Shown: positions 15,403 through 24,788, counted from the stretch's first letter. The stretch: DNA of 64,000 nt from Mycobacterium sp. SMC-4 (GCF_025263265.1 NZ_CP079869.1:5518001-5582000); one strand, 5' to 3'. The notes: generated from the sequence alone by a model not told the origin. Numbers and translations: made by a program.

Positions 15403-16797
15403 CTACTGCTGACGCGCCATATTCGCAAAGCGCGACAGGTGCAGCTGGTTCGTGACGGTGATGGTCTTTGTCGGACCGTTACGGTGTTTGGCCACAATGA
15501 GATCCGCTTCTCCCCCGCGTGGGTCGTCGCGGTCGAAGGCGTCCGGACGATGCAGCAGAATGACCATGTCAGCGTCCTGCTCGATGGCACCGGACTCGCG
15601 CAGGTCCGACAGCATCGGCTTTTTGTCGGTGCGCTGCTCAGGTCCACGGTTGAGCTGGCTCATTGCCACCACCGGGACTTCCAGTTCCTTGGCCAGTAGC
15701 TTGAGCTGCCGAGAAAATTCGGAAACTTCTTGCTGGCGCGATTCGACCTTCTTGCCCGACGTCATCAGCTGCAGATAGTCGATCACGACCAACCGCAAGC
15801 CGGCCTTCTGGCTGAGTCGCCGCGCCTTGGCGCGTATCTCCATCATCGTCAGGTTCGGCGAATCGTCGATGTAGAGCGGTGCTTCGCTGATTTCGCTCAT
15901 CCGCCGCGCCAACCGTGTCCAGTCGTCGTCGCTCATCCGGCCCGATCGCATGTCGGCGAGCTTGATTTTCGCCTCGGCAGACAGCAGGCGCATCACGATC
16001 TCGGTTTTGCTCATCTCCAACGAGAAGACCACCGAGGCCATCCGGTTCTTGATCGAGCACGACCTTAAAAAATCTAGTCCTAGGGTTGATTTCCCCATAC
16101 CGGGCCTGGCCGCGACCACGATCATCTGCCCGGGATGCAGGCCGTTGGTGAGCTCGTCGAGGTCATCGAAACCGGTTGGCACACCGCGCGACACCCCGCC
16201 TTGGGAGGCGATCGCGTCGATCTCGTCCATGGTGGGCTGCAGCAGTTCCTCGAGCGCGACGAAGTCTTCCGCCGTGCGGCGTTCGGTGACGTCGTAGATC
16301 TCGGCCTGGGCCCGGTCGACGATCTCGGTGACGTCGGCGCCCTCGGCTCCGGCGTAGCCGTACTGCACCACTCGAGTGCCGGCCTCCACCAGTCGGCGCA
16401 GCAGCGCCTTCTCAGAGACGATGCCCGCGTAGTACCCGGCGTTGGCCGCCGTCGGCACCGTCGAGATCAGCGTGTGCAGATAGGGCGCACCGCCGACCCG
16501 GCGCAGCAGCCCGCGCCGATCCAGCTCGGCGGCCACCGTCACCGCGTCGGCAGGCTCACCTCGGCTGTAGAGGTCAAGAATCGCGTCGTAGACGTTCTGG
16601 TGGGCCGGGCGGTAGAAGTCCCCGGGACGCAGCCGTTCGAGCACGTCGGCGATGGCGTCTTTGCTCAGCAGCATGCCGCCGAGGACGGCCTGCTCGGCGG
16701 CCGGATCCTGCGGCGGCTGCCGCCCGAAATCCTCGCTGGGCGGTGGCTCCGCCCGCACGGTGTCACCGGATCGACCCAGGTCATCTACGACAGCCAC
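15403..16797 (-). CDS. dnaB: Replicative DNA helicase DnaB, intein-free
   Basis: 464 residues from a GTG start. The N-terminal DnaB domain (about 30-135) includes DPAAEQAVLGGML, and a linker leads to the RecA-like ATPase. Walker A is ARPGMGKST (K236), Walker B is VIDYLQLM, and a later DnaB block is SDLRESGAIEQDADMVILLHR with the arginine-finger region after it. The hexamer unwinds DNA at the replication fork. Length matches an uninterrupted protein, whereas some mycobacterial dnaB genes carry inteins. Codons 236-244 at Walker A are strikingly AT-rich compared with the rest of the gene. The gene is monocistronic here, with a 490-base gap between it and rplI. Confidence 0.97.
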   Translation of the reverse strand: MAVVDDLGRSGDTVRAEPPPSEDFGRQPPQDPAAEQAVLGGMLLSKDAIADVLERLRPGDFYRPAHQNVYDAILDLYSRGEPADAVTVAAELDRRGLLRRVGGAPYLHTLISTVPTAANAGYYAGIVSEKALLRRLVEAGTRVVQYGYAGAEGADVTEIVDRAQAEIYDVTERRTAEDFVALEELLQPTMDEIDAIASQGGVSRGVPTGFDDLDELTNGLHPGQMIVVAARPGMGKSTLGLDFLRSCSIKNRMASVVFSLEMSKTEIVMRLLSAEAKIKLADMRSGRMSDDDWTRLARRMSEISEAPLYIDDSPNLTMMEIRAKARRLSQKAGLRLVVIDYLQLMTSGKKVESRQQEVSEFSRQLKLLAKELEVPVVAMSQLNRGPEQRTDKKPMLSDLRESGAIEQDADMVILLHRPDAFDRDDPRGGEADLIVAKHRNGPTKTITVTNQLHLSRFANMARQQ

Positions 16798-17290
16798 GTA
16801 GCGTCCCTACCCCCTCCATATTCGATTCGAACACCGTTTCGAGGGACTGTAGGTACGGGGTCTGACATTGAAGTCGCGCCGCCCGGAACCACTCCCGCGA
16901 CGGCCAACGCTAGACGTTGCTGGCCCACACGCAACCAGCACTTGTTAGTGAACGTGTGGATGGAGTGTGCATAGGTCCGGTGGGCCATGTTGAGTCCTTG
17001 GGGAGAACCTGTGGATCAACGCCGCTGTTTATCCTGTTCACGCTGCTGAACGCACCATAAGCCGCTGGCAAGACTGTGGATGACAAATTGGTCGGCGTGT
17101 CGTGGCCGGCAACGGCTTCGGGCGTGTTGTGTTACCGGGCGGGACCGGGCAGGTTAACAGCTGATGTTGTTCGCTGTGTCCGCTTTTTCCGGAAGTGTTC
17201 GCCAGAGCAGGTTTCTCGGCACAGCAACGGCCGGGTCGGGACCTCAGTGGCCCGACCCGGCCGTTTTACAGTAGAGGCGGTCGCCGGCGA
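16798..17290. other. Long intergenic region between dnaB and rplI
   Basis: I see no gene here. It holds the dnaB leader, with a GGAGGGGG tract a little far from its GTG start, and three TGTGGAT motifs at 16955, 17010 and 17075 that resemble DnaA boxes on one strand. A strong hairpin lies next to rplI. The stretch from about 16900 to 17210 is visibly less GC-rich than the flanking genes. Confidence 0.5.
17226..17265. terminator. Strong terminator hairpin downstream of rplI
   Basis: Arms at 17226-17240 and 17251-17265 are exact reverse complements over 15 bases (AACGGCCGGGTCGGG), with a 10-base loop. It lies 26 bases beyond the rplI stop. Reading left to right the arm is followed by TTTACA. 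Confidence 0.8.
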
Positions 17291-17746
17291 TTAGCCGGCG
17301 ACCACGTTCAGCGACAGCGTCGCGTTCACATCCGGGTGCAGATGCACCGTCACCTGGTGGCTGCCGACCGTCTTGATGTGCGCCTTGGGCAGGTGCACGG
17401 TGCGCTTCTCCAGGTTCGGGCCGCCGGCCTTCTTGATCGCCGCGACGACATCTGCCGCGGTGACCGAACCGAACAGCTTGCCCGAATCGCCAGCCGTCTT
17501 GGCCGACAACTCGACACCGTCGAGCGCCTCGATCGCCTGCTTGAGTTCCCTGGCGTGCTCAAGGCTCTTGACGCCCTTGAGCTCTTGGGCTCGGCGGATG
17601 TCATCGGCCTGACGCTGCGCACCCCGGGTGGCCACAATGGCCAAACCGCGCGGCAGCAGATAGTTACGGCCGTAACCGTCCTTTACCTCGACCGTGTCAC
17701 CAGCCGTGCCGAGGTTCTCGACCTCGGCGGTCAGAATCAGTTTCAT
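17291..17746 (-). CDS. rplI: 50S ribosomal protein L9
   Basis: 151 residues from ATG 17746 ([13 protein letters not shown]). The N-terminal rRNA-binding domain contains [21 protein letters not shown], the PROSITE-type L9 signature. A long central helix (about 40-75) follows, and the C-terminal domain has [11 protein letters not shown]. It is the last gene of the rpsF-ssb-rpsR-rplI operon, starting 19 bases after rpsR, and a strong hairpin follows. Confidence 0.98.
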   Translation of the reverse strand: MKLILTAEVENLGTAGDTVEVKDGYGRNYLLPRGLAIVATRGAQRQADDIRRAQELKGVKSLEHARELKQAIEALDGVELSAKTAGDSGKLFGSVTAADVVAAIKKAGGPNLEKRTVHLPKAHIKTVGSHQVTVHLHPDVNATLSLNVVAG

Positions 17747-17765
17747 CGTTTCGTCCTGTCCTGGC

Positions 17766-18020
17766 TCAACGCGCCGACGAGCTGAACGGCAGCAGCGCGA
17801 CCTCACGGGCGTTCTTCACCGCAATCGCGATATCGCGCTGGTGCTGAACGCAATTGCCGGTGACCCGGCGGGCGCGAATCTTGCCGCGCTCGCTGATGTA
17901 GGTGCGCAGCAGAGCGGTGTCCTTGTAGTCGATGTCCTGCCCCTTCTTGGAGCAGAACACGCATTTGCGTGTCTTGACCGGCTTTTCCGGCGCCGGGCGA
18001 CGCTTCGTCGATTTGGCCAT
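17766..18020 (-). CDS. rpsR: 30S ribosomal protein S18, zinc-ribbon (C+) type
   Basis: 84 residues. The core [43 protein letters not shown] is the S18 signature. KCVFCSKKG with the later GNC supplies cysteines for zinc, so this is the zinc-binding C+ paralogue. Mycobacteria often encode a zinc-free C- copy in a Zur-controlled operon elsewhere. It is in the primary operon with rpsF, ssb and rplI. Confidence 0.97.
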   Translation of the reverse strand: MAKSTKRRPAPEKPVKTRKCVFCSKKGQDIDYKDTALLRTYISERGKIRARRVTGNCVQHQRDIAIAVKNAREVALLPFSSSAR

Positions 18021-18061
18021 GTGTCTATCTCTTTCTCAAATTCGCTATGAGTTGTGTGGTT

Positions 18062-18574
18062 TCAGAAGGGCGGCTCGTCGTCGCTACCACCGAAGGACCC
18101 CGATGCGGGGGCGCTGCCCCACGGGTCCTCGGCCGGCGCGCTGCTGGCTGCCGCGGCGCGCGATCCGCCGCTACCGCCGCCACCGAAACCGCCGCCACCG
18201 CCGCCGCTGCGGCTGGCCTTGTTGACCTTGGCAGTGGCATACCGCAGCGATGGCCCGATCTCATCGACCTCGACCTCGACCACGGTGCGCTTCTCACCCT
18301 CGCGGGTCTCGAACGAGCGCTGCTTGAGCCGGCCGGTGACGATGACGCGAGACCCACGGGTCAGGCTTTCGGCCACGTTCTCGGCGGCCTCACGCCAGAT
18401 GTTGCACCGCAGGAACAGCGCCTCGCCGTCCTTCCACTCCCCGCTCTGACGGTCATACATACGCGGAGTCGAGGCCACGGTGAAGTTGGCCACCGCGGCA
18501 CCCGAAGGGGTGAAACGCAGTTCCGGATCTGCGGTCAGATTTCCGACGACGGTAATGGTGGTGTCACCAGCCAC
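18062..18574 (-). CDS. ssb: Single-stranded DNA-binding protein
   Basis: 170 residues. An OB-fold occupies about 1-115 ([22 protein letters not shown], and later [30 protein letters not shown]). A glycine-rich flexible linker ([15 protein letters not shown], about 125-139) leads to the acidic protein-interaction tip DDEPPF. It binds ssDNA as a tetramer and recruits repair and replication enzymes through the tip. It sits between rpsF and rpsR, as in most actinobacteria. Confidence 0.98.
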   Translation of the reverse strand: MAGDTTITVVGNLTADPELRFTPSGAAVANFTVASTPRMYDRQSGEWKDGEALFLRCNIWREAAENVAESLTRGSRVIVTGRLKQRSFETREGEKRTVVEVEVDEIGPSLRYATAKVNKASRSGGGGGGFGGGGSGGSRAAAASSAPAEDPWGSAPASGSFGGSDDEPPF

Positions 18575-18672
18575 GAGTTCCTCCTGTGCAGTGCTGTCTG
18601 CTCTTCGCGCAAGCGCTCGATCGCCAGGCGTTGGGCGCGAGCCTACGCAGCGGTTCCGACGAGCGGCGCCCT

Positions 18673-18963
18673 TTAGTGCGTGTCGGTCCGCATCACCTTG
18701 GTCCGCAGCACGGACTCGTTGAGGTTGAGCTGGCGGTCGAGCTCGGACACCGTGGCCGGCTCGGCCTTCACATCGACCACCGCGTAGATGCCCTCGGCAT
18801 GCTTGGCGATCTCGTAGGCCAGGCGCCGCCGGCCCCAGATGTCGACCTTGTCGACAGAGCCGCCGTCCTTGCGGATGACGTTCAGGAACGTCTCCAACGA
18901 CGGTGCGACAGTGCGCTCGTCGAGCGTGGGGTCGAGAATGACCATGATTTCGTATGGACGCAT
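18673..18963 (-). CDS. rpsF: 30S ribosomal protein S6
   Basis: 96 residues from ATG 18963 ([16 protein letters not shown]); an upstream in-frame ATG is less likely because the family begins at MRPYE. The ferredoxin-like fold shows [27 protein letters not shown], the S6 signature for the S6/S18 interface. It is the first gene of the operon, with ssb starting about 100 bases downstream. Confidence 0.97.
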   Translation of the reverse strand: MRPYEIMVILDPTLDERTVAPSLETFLNVIRKDGGSVDKVDIWGRRRLAYEIAKHAEGIYAVVDVKAEPATVSELDRQLNLNESVLRTKVMRTDTH

Positions 18964-19104
18964 AAGGAACCCATCACCTCCTCTGGTCTGGTCGGCCACG
19001 GCGTGTCCGCGGCAGGAGGGTCGCCTGCGTCGGCAACCGGGCCAGGTTACAGGAATGCCCGCTGATCTGCGAAATCGCGTCGCGGCCGCCGCGACTTCGG
19101 CGCG

Positions 19105-20721
19105 CTAACGGACGGAGAGCGTCGTTTCGCGCGCCGAAATCGCTGAGTCCGCGGGCCGCGGGCGCAGCCAGTCCGGCAGCCAGCGCGGCGGCGCGTCCGG
19201 GGCCCCGGCGAACACCCCACCGGCGGGGTCGTCGACGCCGGCACTGCGCACCAGGTCCAGCGAAGGCCGGTAGATCTGGCGCACCACCAGCGCGCACAGC
19301 GTCAGCACCGCGATGTCGCGCAGCGCGACGGTGGCGGTGAACCACTGCTCGGGTAGGCCGCGGTTCTGTTCACCGAACAGGTAGAGCATCCGCGGCACCC
19401 ACACCAGCATGTCGATGGTCATCCAGGCCAGCAGAATCCGGCGGTGCGGCAGTGCCAGCACCGCCAGCGGCACCAGCCACAACGAGAACTGCGGACTCCA
19501 CACTTTGTTGGTCAGCAGGAACGCCGCCACCACCAGGAACGCCAGCTGCGCCACCCGGGGCCGGCGCGGCGCCGTCAACGCGATGTAGCCGATCGCGATG
19601 CAGCACCCGGCGAACAGCGCGGCACTGAACAGGTTCAGCACCGTCGGTGGTTCCCAGAACCCGAGGTCGGGATCGAAACCCCGCCAGCCGGTGAAGGACT
19701 TGATCACGTTGTAGATCGAGTCCATGTCGTCACCGCGGCGTGTGTTGAGCCGGAAGAACTCCGACCAGCCGCGCGGGAACAGCACCATGATCGGCAGGTT
19801 CACCACCAGCCAGGCCGCAACGGCGGTCACCGCGGTCTTGCCGACGTCGCGCATCCGGCCGGTCCGAATCGCCAGCAGCGCCAACGGAACCAGCAACAGC
19901 AGCGGATACAACTTGGCTGCCACTCCCAGACCGATCAACACCCCGGCCAGCACAGGTCTTCGGCGCGCCCACGCCAGTAGCGCTGCTGCTGCGAAAGCTG
20001 TTGCCAGCGCGTCGAAGTTGGTGAAGATCTGGAAGATGACGATCGGTGAGGCTGCCACCAGCGCGGCGTCCCAAATGCGGCGCGGACCGGCCAGCATCGC
20101 CGTCGCCCACACCGTGGTCAGCCACGCCAGCGCCAGCCCGAACGCCGCGATGTTGAAGAACATCACCACCTCGGCGATGATCGGCACGGCCACCAACTTC
20201 GTCAGTGCCGTATAGGTTTTCGCCAGCGTCATCGACAGATACTGATACAGGCCCGTGAGCACCGGATACTCCATGTAGCGCACCGCGGGCTGCCCGTCAT
20301 AGGTGGTGTGCGGGTTGTTCTGGGCGTCGGTTTCGATCCAGCTCGACTTGTACGGGAACTTGCCGAGGTGCAGCAGTTCTGCCGTGTAGAGCGGCACGGT
20401 GTCGGAGTAGCAGAGCTGGTAGTAGGCGCGGTTGTTCTCCCAGTTGCCGACCCGCTGGTCGGCGGTGCCGGTACCGGTGGTCTGAAGGCAGGCGGCCTTC
20501 GTCGAATAGCCCAGCGCCAGAAAGATCAGCGCGATGACGAACATCACCCGCAGCGGCGTCATGAAGCGGGTGCGTCCGATCAGCGCGTGCCGCCCGACGG
20601 GGCCTCCGATGGTGCCGGCCAGCGCGGCGCCCAGGGTGTCGGTAAGGCTGGGGCAGTCGCGGTCGTCAAGGCTCCGGAGGTCTTCTGCCGGCCGAGCCGG
20701 CGAGTCGTCGGGCCCCGTCAC
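19105..20721 (-). CDS. Polytopic membrane glycosyltransferase, GT87/DUF2029 family (Rv0051-like)
   Basis: 538 residues with about eleven hydrophobic segments starting near residue 50 (LRVMFVIALIFLALGYSTKA). DUF2029/GT87 proteins are GT-C-fold, polyprenyl-phosphate-mannose-dependent mannosyltransferases of the mycobacterial envelope. An aspartate in the first periplasmic loop, the usual catalytic position, is plausible around the WIETDAQNNPH segment. The start GTG overlaps the ponA1 stop (GTGA), indicating translational coupling with the cell-wall synthase. Position and partner match M. tuberculosis Rv0051. Its acceptor is unknown. Confidence 0.8.
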   Translation of the reverse strand: MTGPDDSPARPAEDLRSLDDRDCPSLTDTLGAALAGTIGGPVGRHALIGRTRFMTPLRVMFVIALIFLALGYSTKAACLQTTGTGTADQRVGNWENNRAYYQLCYSDTVPLYTAELLHLGKFPYKSSWIETDAQNNPHTTYDGQPAVRYMEYPVLTGLYQYLSMTLAKTYTALTKLVAVPIIAEVVMFFNIAAFGLALAWLTTVWATAMLAGPRRIWDAALVAASPIVIFQIFTNFDALATAFAAAALLAWARRRPVLAGVLIGLGVAAKLYPLLLLVPLALLAIRTGRMRDVGKTAVTAVAAWLVVNLPIMVLFPRGWSEFFRLNTRRGDDMDSIYNVIKSFTGWRGFDPDLGFWEPPTVLNLFSAALFAGCCIAIGYIALTAPRRPRVAQLAFLVVAAFLLTNKVWSPQFSLWLVPLAVLALPHRRILLAWMTIDMLVWVPRMLYLFGEQNRGLPEQWFTATVALRDIAVLTLCALVVRQIYRPSLDLVRSAGVDDPAGGVFAGAPDAPPRWLPDWLRPRPADSAISARETTLSVR

Positions 20722-23348
20722 GGTGGCGGCGGACCGGGCGGCAACCCGGGCGGCGGCGGTGCGCCCGGGGCCACGGGGACCGGCGGCGCGCCGGGAGCCC
20801 CCGGTGGCGGCGGCGCGATGACCTCAGGTCCCGGCGGCACACCGACCGGCGCCGGCGTGGGCGGTCCCACCGGCACCGTCGTCGGCGGACCCCAGGGGAT
20901 GGTGATGCCAGGCGCGATCTCCAGCGTCGGCTGAATCACCGTCTCCGACGGTTCAGTAGGTGTGGTCGTCGTGGGTGGCGGCGGCGGTGGCGGCGGCACG
21001 CCGGCGTACCCGCCGATCTCCGCGGGCCGGGGGAACGACTCGTTGTCGGTTCCGCTGAGCGCCCCGTCCATGGTGGACTTCCAGATGTCGCTGGGCAGGC
21101 CTGACCCGTACACCGACGAACCCCACTGATTCACCAGCGGTTTGGTGCCCTCAGTGGTGCCGACCCACACCGCGGTCGACAACGATGGAGTGAAGCCCAC
21201 CATCCAGGCGTCGCGGTTGGCTCCGGTGTCGCCGAGCTGGTTGGTCCCGGTCTTGGCCGCCGACGGACGCCCGCCCGCCAGCGCGTGACCATTGGAGTAC
21301 GCGGCGATCGGCTGCATGGCCGCGGTCACGTTGTCGGCCACGTCCTTGTCGATGCGCTGCTCGCCGGAATTGTCCTCCGAGCCGGCGTCGAACAGGACCT
21401 GGCCTTCGCTGTTGACCACCTTCTGCACGAAGTGCGGCGTGCGATAGACGCCGGAGGCCGCCAGCGTCGCGTAGGCCGAGGCCATGTCGATGACGCGGGA
21501 CTGGTACTGGCCGAGCACCACACCGTTGTTCGGCGGCCCGCCCTGCCCGTCCTCGGAGAGGGTGTGTTCCACGCCGGGGAAGCTCTCGGCGATACCGGCC
21601 TTGTGCGCGGCCTCGGCGACGTCGGCCGGACCGTTGTCGAGCTCGAGCATCAGCCGGTAATAGCTGGTGTTCAGGGACCGCTTCAGCGCCTCGGCGATGT
21701 TGCATCGACCACAGCTGCCGCCCTCGACGTTGTTGATCTCGATGCCGTTGACCGATAGCGGCGAGCTGTCGACCTGATAGCCCAGCCCCATGCCTTGCTC
21801 CAGCGCCGCGATCAGGGCGAACACCTTGAACGACGACCCGGTGGGCAGCCCGGCCTGGGCAAAGTCGAAACCGTTGGCGTCCGAGCCGCCGTAGTACGCC
21901 TTCACCCCACCGGTTTTGGGGTCGATCGAGACCACCGCGGCGCGCATGTCGGGGTCCTGTCCGTCGAGATACTGCTCGACGGCGTCCACTGCGGCCGACT
22001 GCGCCTGCGGATCGATGGTCGTGGTGATCTGCAAGCCCTCGGTGTTGAGGGTCTGCTCGCTGATGTTGAACAGGTTCAACAGCTCGGTGATGACCTGCCG
22101 CTCGATCAACCCGTTGGGCCCGGTGGTCTGGTTCTGGGTGAACGCCACGTCCGGTGGGATCGTCGCCGGGAACACCTGTGCCGCACGGTCCTGCGGCGAC
22201 AGCGCACCGATCTGCACCATGCCGTCGAGCACCCATTGCCAGCGCCGGTCCGCGCCGTCGGGGTCTACCGCGGGGTCGAGCACCGAGGGCAACTGGATCA
22301 GTGCGGCCAGCAGCGCGCCCTCGGCGACGGTGAGCTCTTCGACGGGTTTGTCGAAGTAGGCCTTCGACGCTGCGGCGATGCCGTAGGAGCCGCGGCCGAA
22401 ATAGATGATGTTCAGGTAGGACTCCAGCACCTGGTCCTTCGACCACTCGCCGGACATCTTTGTCGAGATGACCAGTTCCTTGGCTTTTCGGATCACACCT
22501 CCGACCCCGGAGCGGGCATCGCCGACCAGCGCGTTCTTGACGTACTGCTGGGTGATCGTCGACCCGCCCTGCAGGTCACCGCCGAAGATGTTGTTCCTTG
22601 CTGCGCGCAGGAACCCGGTCAGCGAGAAGCCCGGATTGGAGTAGAAGTCCCGATCTTCGGCGGCCATCACCGCGTCGCGGACGTGCACCGGGATCTGATC
22701 GATGCTGACGTCGACGCGGTTGCCTTCCGGCGGAACGATCTTGGCGATCTCGCTGCCGTCGCTGGCCAGGATCGTCGAGACCTGCGCGGTGCGGATGTCA
22801 CCGGGGCTCGGAACGTCGACGATCAGGTAGGCCATGCCGAAGGTCACCATGGGCAGCACGATCAGCACCGCCACCGCGGCGATAAGCCCGCGCCGCAGCC
22901 AGGTCCAGTTCAGCTGCTGACGCAGGCTGGGCCGCCGGTCCGACGGGCCCCCGCCGGACGGTCCGCCGGTTCGCGGCCCGAGGCCGGGTGGCGGGGGCGG
23001 TGGCGGCGTGGCGGGCCGACCGTCGAGTGCGCGCTTGACCGCGTCGATCGGGTCGCGCAAGTGGGCCGGACGCTCGTCACGCACCGGCGGCAGGATGGCC
23101 GTCGCCCGGTCGTCCGGCGGGCCCGGACGGGGACCGCGCGGTGTCTGCCGCGGACGCGGGCTGCCCTCACCGGTTTGACGCCCGGGCGGCTCGCGGCGCG
23201 GCTGCTCCGGCCGGGACTGCTCCGGGCGTTGCTGATCGGCCCGAGGCCGGTTGCGCTGTGGTTGGTTGTGGCGTGCGCCCCCGCCCTCAGCCCCGCGCCC
23301 GTCACGCGGGTCGTTGACTGACGGGTTTTGGCGCCCTTCGCTATTCAC
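20718..23348 (-). CDS. ponA1: Bifunctional penicillin-binding protein 1A
   Basis: 876 residues from GTG 23348, overlapping the end of the DUF5318 gene by eight bases. The cytoplasmic N-terminus (1-150) is very rich in Arg, Pro, Gln and Gly, and one TM helix lies near 150-175. The GT51 transglycosylase domain has AVMAAEDRDFYSNPG with the catalytic glutamate and GGSTITQQYVKN. The transpeptidase domain has GSSFKVF (nucleophile serine about 500), a SLN motif and AAKTGTNQ near 697. The C-terminus is a proline/threonine-rich tail with an eight-proline run. It polymerises and cross-links peptidoglycan at the poles in mycobacteria. The operon is DUF5318-ponA1-GT87. Confidence 0.97.
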   Translation of the reverse strand: MNSEGRQNPSVNDPRDGRGAEGGGARHNQPQRNRPRADQQRPEQSRPEQPRREPPGRQTGEGSPRPRQTPRGPRPGPPDDRATAILPPVRDERPAHLRDPIDAVKRALDGRPATPPPPPPPGLGPRTGGPSGGGPSDRRPSLRQQLNWTWLRRGLIAAVAVLIVLPMVTFGMAYLIVDVPSPGDIRTAQVSTILASDGSEIAKIVPPEGNRVDVSIDQIPVHVRDAVMAAEDRDFYSNPGFSLTGFLRAARNNIFGGDLQGGSTITQQYVKNALVGDARSGVGGVIRKAKELVISTKMSGEWSKDQVLESYLNIIYFGRGSYGIAAASKAYFDKPVEELTVAEGALLAALIQLPSVLDPAVDPDGADRRWQWVLDGMVQIGALSPQDRAAQVFPATIPPDVAFTQNQTTGPNGLIERQVITELLNLFNISEQTLNTEGLQITTTIDPQAQSAAVDAVEQYLDGQDPDMRAAVVSIDPKTGGVKAYYGGSDANGFDFAQAGLPTGSSFKVFALIAALEQGMGLGYQVDSSPLSVNGIEINNVEGGSCGRCNIAEALKRSLNTSYYRLMLELDNGPADVAEAAHKAGIAESFPGVEHTLSEDGQGGPPNNGVVLGQYQSRVIDMASAYATLAASGVYRTPHFVQKVVNSEGQVLFDAGSEDNSGEQRIDKDVADNVTAAMQPIAAYSNGHALAGGRPSAAKTGTNQLGDTGANRDAWMVGFTPSLSTAVWVGTTEGTKPLVNQWGSSVYGSGLPSDIWKSTMDGALSGTDNESFPRPAEIGGYAGVPPPPPPPPTTTTPTEPSETVIQPTLEIAPGITIPWGPPTTVPVGPPTPAPVGVPPGPEVIAPPPPGAPGAPPVPVAPGAPPPPGLPPGPPPP

Positions 23349-23775
23349 TGGCCGTCCGCGCGTTCGTGCGCGCGGTCTCGGTCCGGGGTGCTCGGCGCGA
23401 ACCCTTCGGGGGTGGAACGGCGCCGAGGACATACGACTTGACCAGGTGATTCCAACTGCACGTGCGGCATACCTCCACCACGTGGACGGAGAACTCGTCG
23501 TAGCGGGTCGCCAGCAGGACCAGCTCTTCTGCGGTACGGGCCGAGCCCGACACCGCGCCCAGATGATCACCGAAGACCCACGACACCAACGTCAACTGTT
23601 CCTTGCGGCAGATCGGGCACATCACCGAGCTGGGCTTGCCGTGGAACTTGGCGGCGCGCAGCAAGTAGGGGTTAGCGTCACAGACCTCCGTGACGCCGGT
23701 GCGCCCGGAGTAGACCTCCGCGAGCAGGGACCGCCGTCGTAGGGCGTAGTCCACCACCTGTCGCTGCAATCGCAC
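23341..23775 (-). CDS. DUF5318 family protein (Rv0049-like)
   Basis: 144 residues. It has two CxxC pairs, MCPICRKE (about 52-59) and EVCRTCSWNHL (about 99-109), which would form one zinc-ribbon-like site. It begins RLQRQVVDYALRRRSLLAEVYSGRTG, typical of the actinobacterial DUF5318 family. Function is unknown. It is the first gene of the ponA1 operon and overlaps the ponA1 start, and the same linkage in M. tuberculosis (Rv0049-Rv0050) suggests a cell-wall-related role. Confidence 0.85.
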   Translation of the reverse strand: MRLQRQVVDYALRRRSLLAEVYSGRTGVTEVCDANPYLLRAAKFHGKPSSVMCPICRKEQLTLVSWVFGDHLGAVSGSARTAEELVLLATRYDEFSVHVVEVCRTCSWNHLVKSYVLGAVPPPKGSRRAPRTETARTNARTASE

Positions 23776-23876
23776 GAAGACCAGAGTACGTCGGCGGCGA
23801 CGGCGCCGAGGCGAGACATCTCCGTCAGGCGGGTCCGTCCTGCGCCCGAAGGTGTCGCCCTCTTACCATCTACGGC

Positions 23877-24758
23877 GTGGCTTCGGGCAGCTCAGCACGG
23901 CGAACCGCGAGTACGCGCGCCAAAGACAGCGACCGCAACGAGACATGCCAGATCCTCGACGCAGCGCTGGCCGACGGCCAGCTGTCGATGACCGAGCACG
24001 GTGAGCGGGTCAAGACCGCCACCGGCGCGGCCACGCTGGGCCAGCTTCAGGACCTGGTGTCCGACCTGCAACACACGGGTCAGACGCTCGACGTCCCCGT
24101 CATCACCAAGATCGTCAACCGCGGTGTAGCCACCGACCGGGCCGGCTGGGGTATCAAGGCCGCGATCGCCGGCGTCCTGGTGGTGCTCGGCGTGGCGATC
24201 GGCTGGGGCCTCTACGGCAACACGTCCTCGCCGCTGGATTTCACCTCCGACCCCGGCGCCAAGGACGACGGCATCTCCGCCACGGTGCTGACCGCACCCC
24301 GGCAGTTGCAGTCACTCGGCGGGTTGACCGGGTTGTTCGAACAGATGCGCAAGAAGTTCGGCAGCACCATGGGCTACGAACTCGACATCCACGCCGACAT
24401 GGCCTACCTGGACCGGCCCGACCCGCAGGACAACCGCCGCAGCCTGACCTACCACTACCGCGGCGGTTGGGGTGTGCCGACCGGATCTCCCTCCACCGTC
24501 GGCGCCGACGAGCGGCTGGTCGACCTTTCCGGCTTCGATTTCGAGAAGACGTTGGGCATCCTGCGCGGTGCCCCCGAAACCGTGGGCATCAGCCGCGCCG
24601 ACGTGCGGGACACCTGGATGCGGATCCAGCCATCCAAGGATCCGGCCACCCCGGAAGCGGTGACGGTGCAGATCATCGTCAACAGTGATTTCGGTAACGG
24701 CCGAATCGAGCTCTACCCGGACGGCAGCACGCTCGCTGTTTGGCCCGCAAACCGCTGA
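23877..24758 (+). CDS. DUF1707 membrane protein (Rv0048c-like)
   Basis: 293 residues from GTG. The N-terminal DUF1707 domain (about 15-65) carries AKDSDRNETCQILDAALADGQLSMTEHGERVKTA. One transmembrane helix near 92-112 (IKAAIAGVLVVLGVAIGWGLYG) is followed by an extracytoplasmic domain of about 180 residues that I do not recognise. DUF1707 also occurs in regulators and septation-associated proteins of actinobacteria, but its role is unclear. It diverges from the ponA1 operon by 101 bases and is followed by padR-ino1. Confidence 0.8.
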   Translation: MASGSSARRTASTRAKDSDRNETCQILDAALADGQLSMTEHGERVKTATGAATLGQLQDLVSDLQHTGQTLDVPVITKIVNRGVATDRAGWGIKAAIAGVLVVLGVAIGWGLYGNTSSPLDFTSDPGAKDDGISATVLTAPRQLQSLGGLTGLFEQMRKKFGSTMGYELDIHADMAYLDRPDPQDNRRSLTYHYRGGWGVPTGSPSTVGADERLVDLSGFDFEKTLGILRGAPETVGISRADVRDTWMRIQPSKDPATPEAVTVQIIVNSDFGNGRIELYPDGSTLAVWPANR

Positions 24759-24788
24759 CCTGCGATGAACCGTCGCGCGATGGCACGG

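Noticed and set aside
16822..16840. TTCGATTCGAAC near dnaB, resembling a tRNA T-loop
   Set aside because: No acceptor, D or anticodon stem can be drawn around it.
21795..23321. A 508-codon plus-strand frame opposite ponA1
   Set aside because: Shadow of ponA1, where the catalytic motifs are unambiguous.
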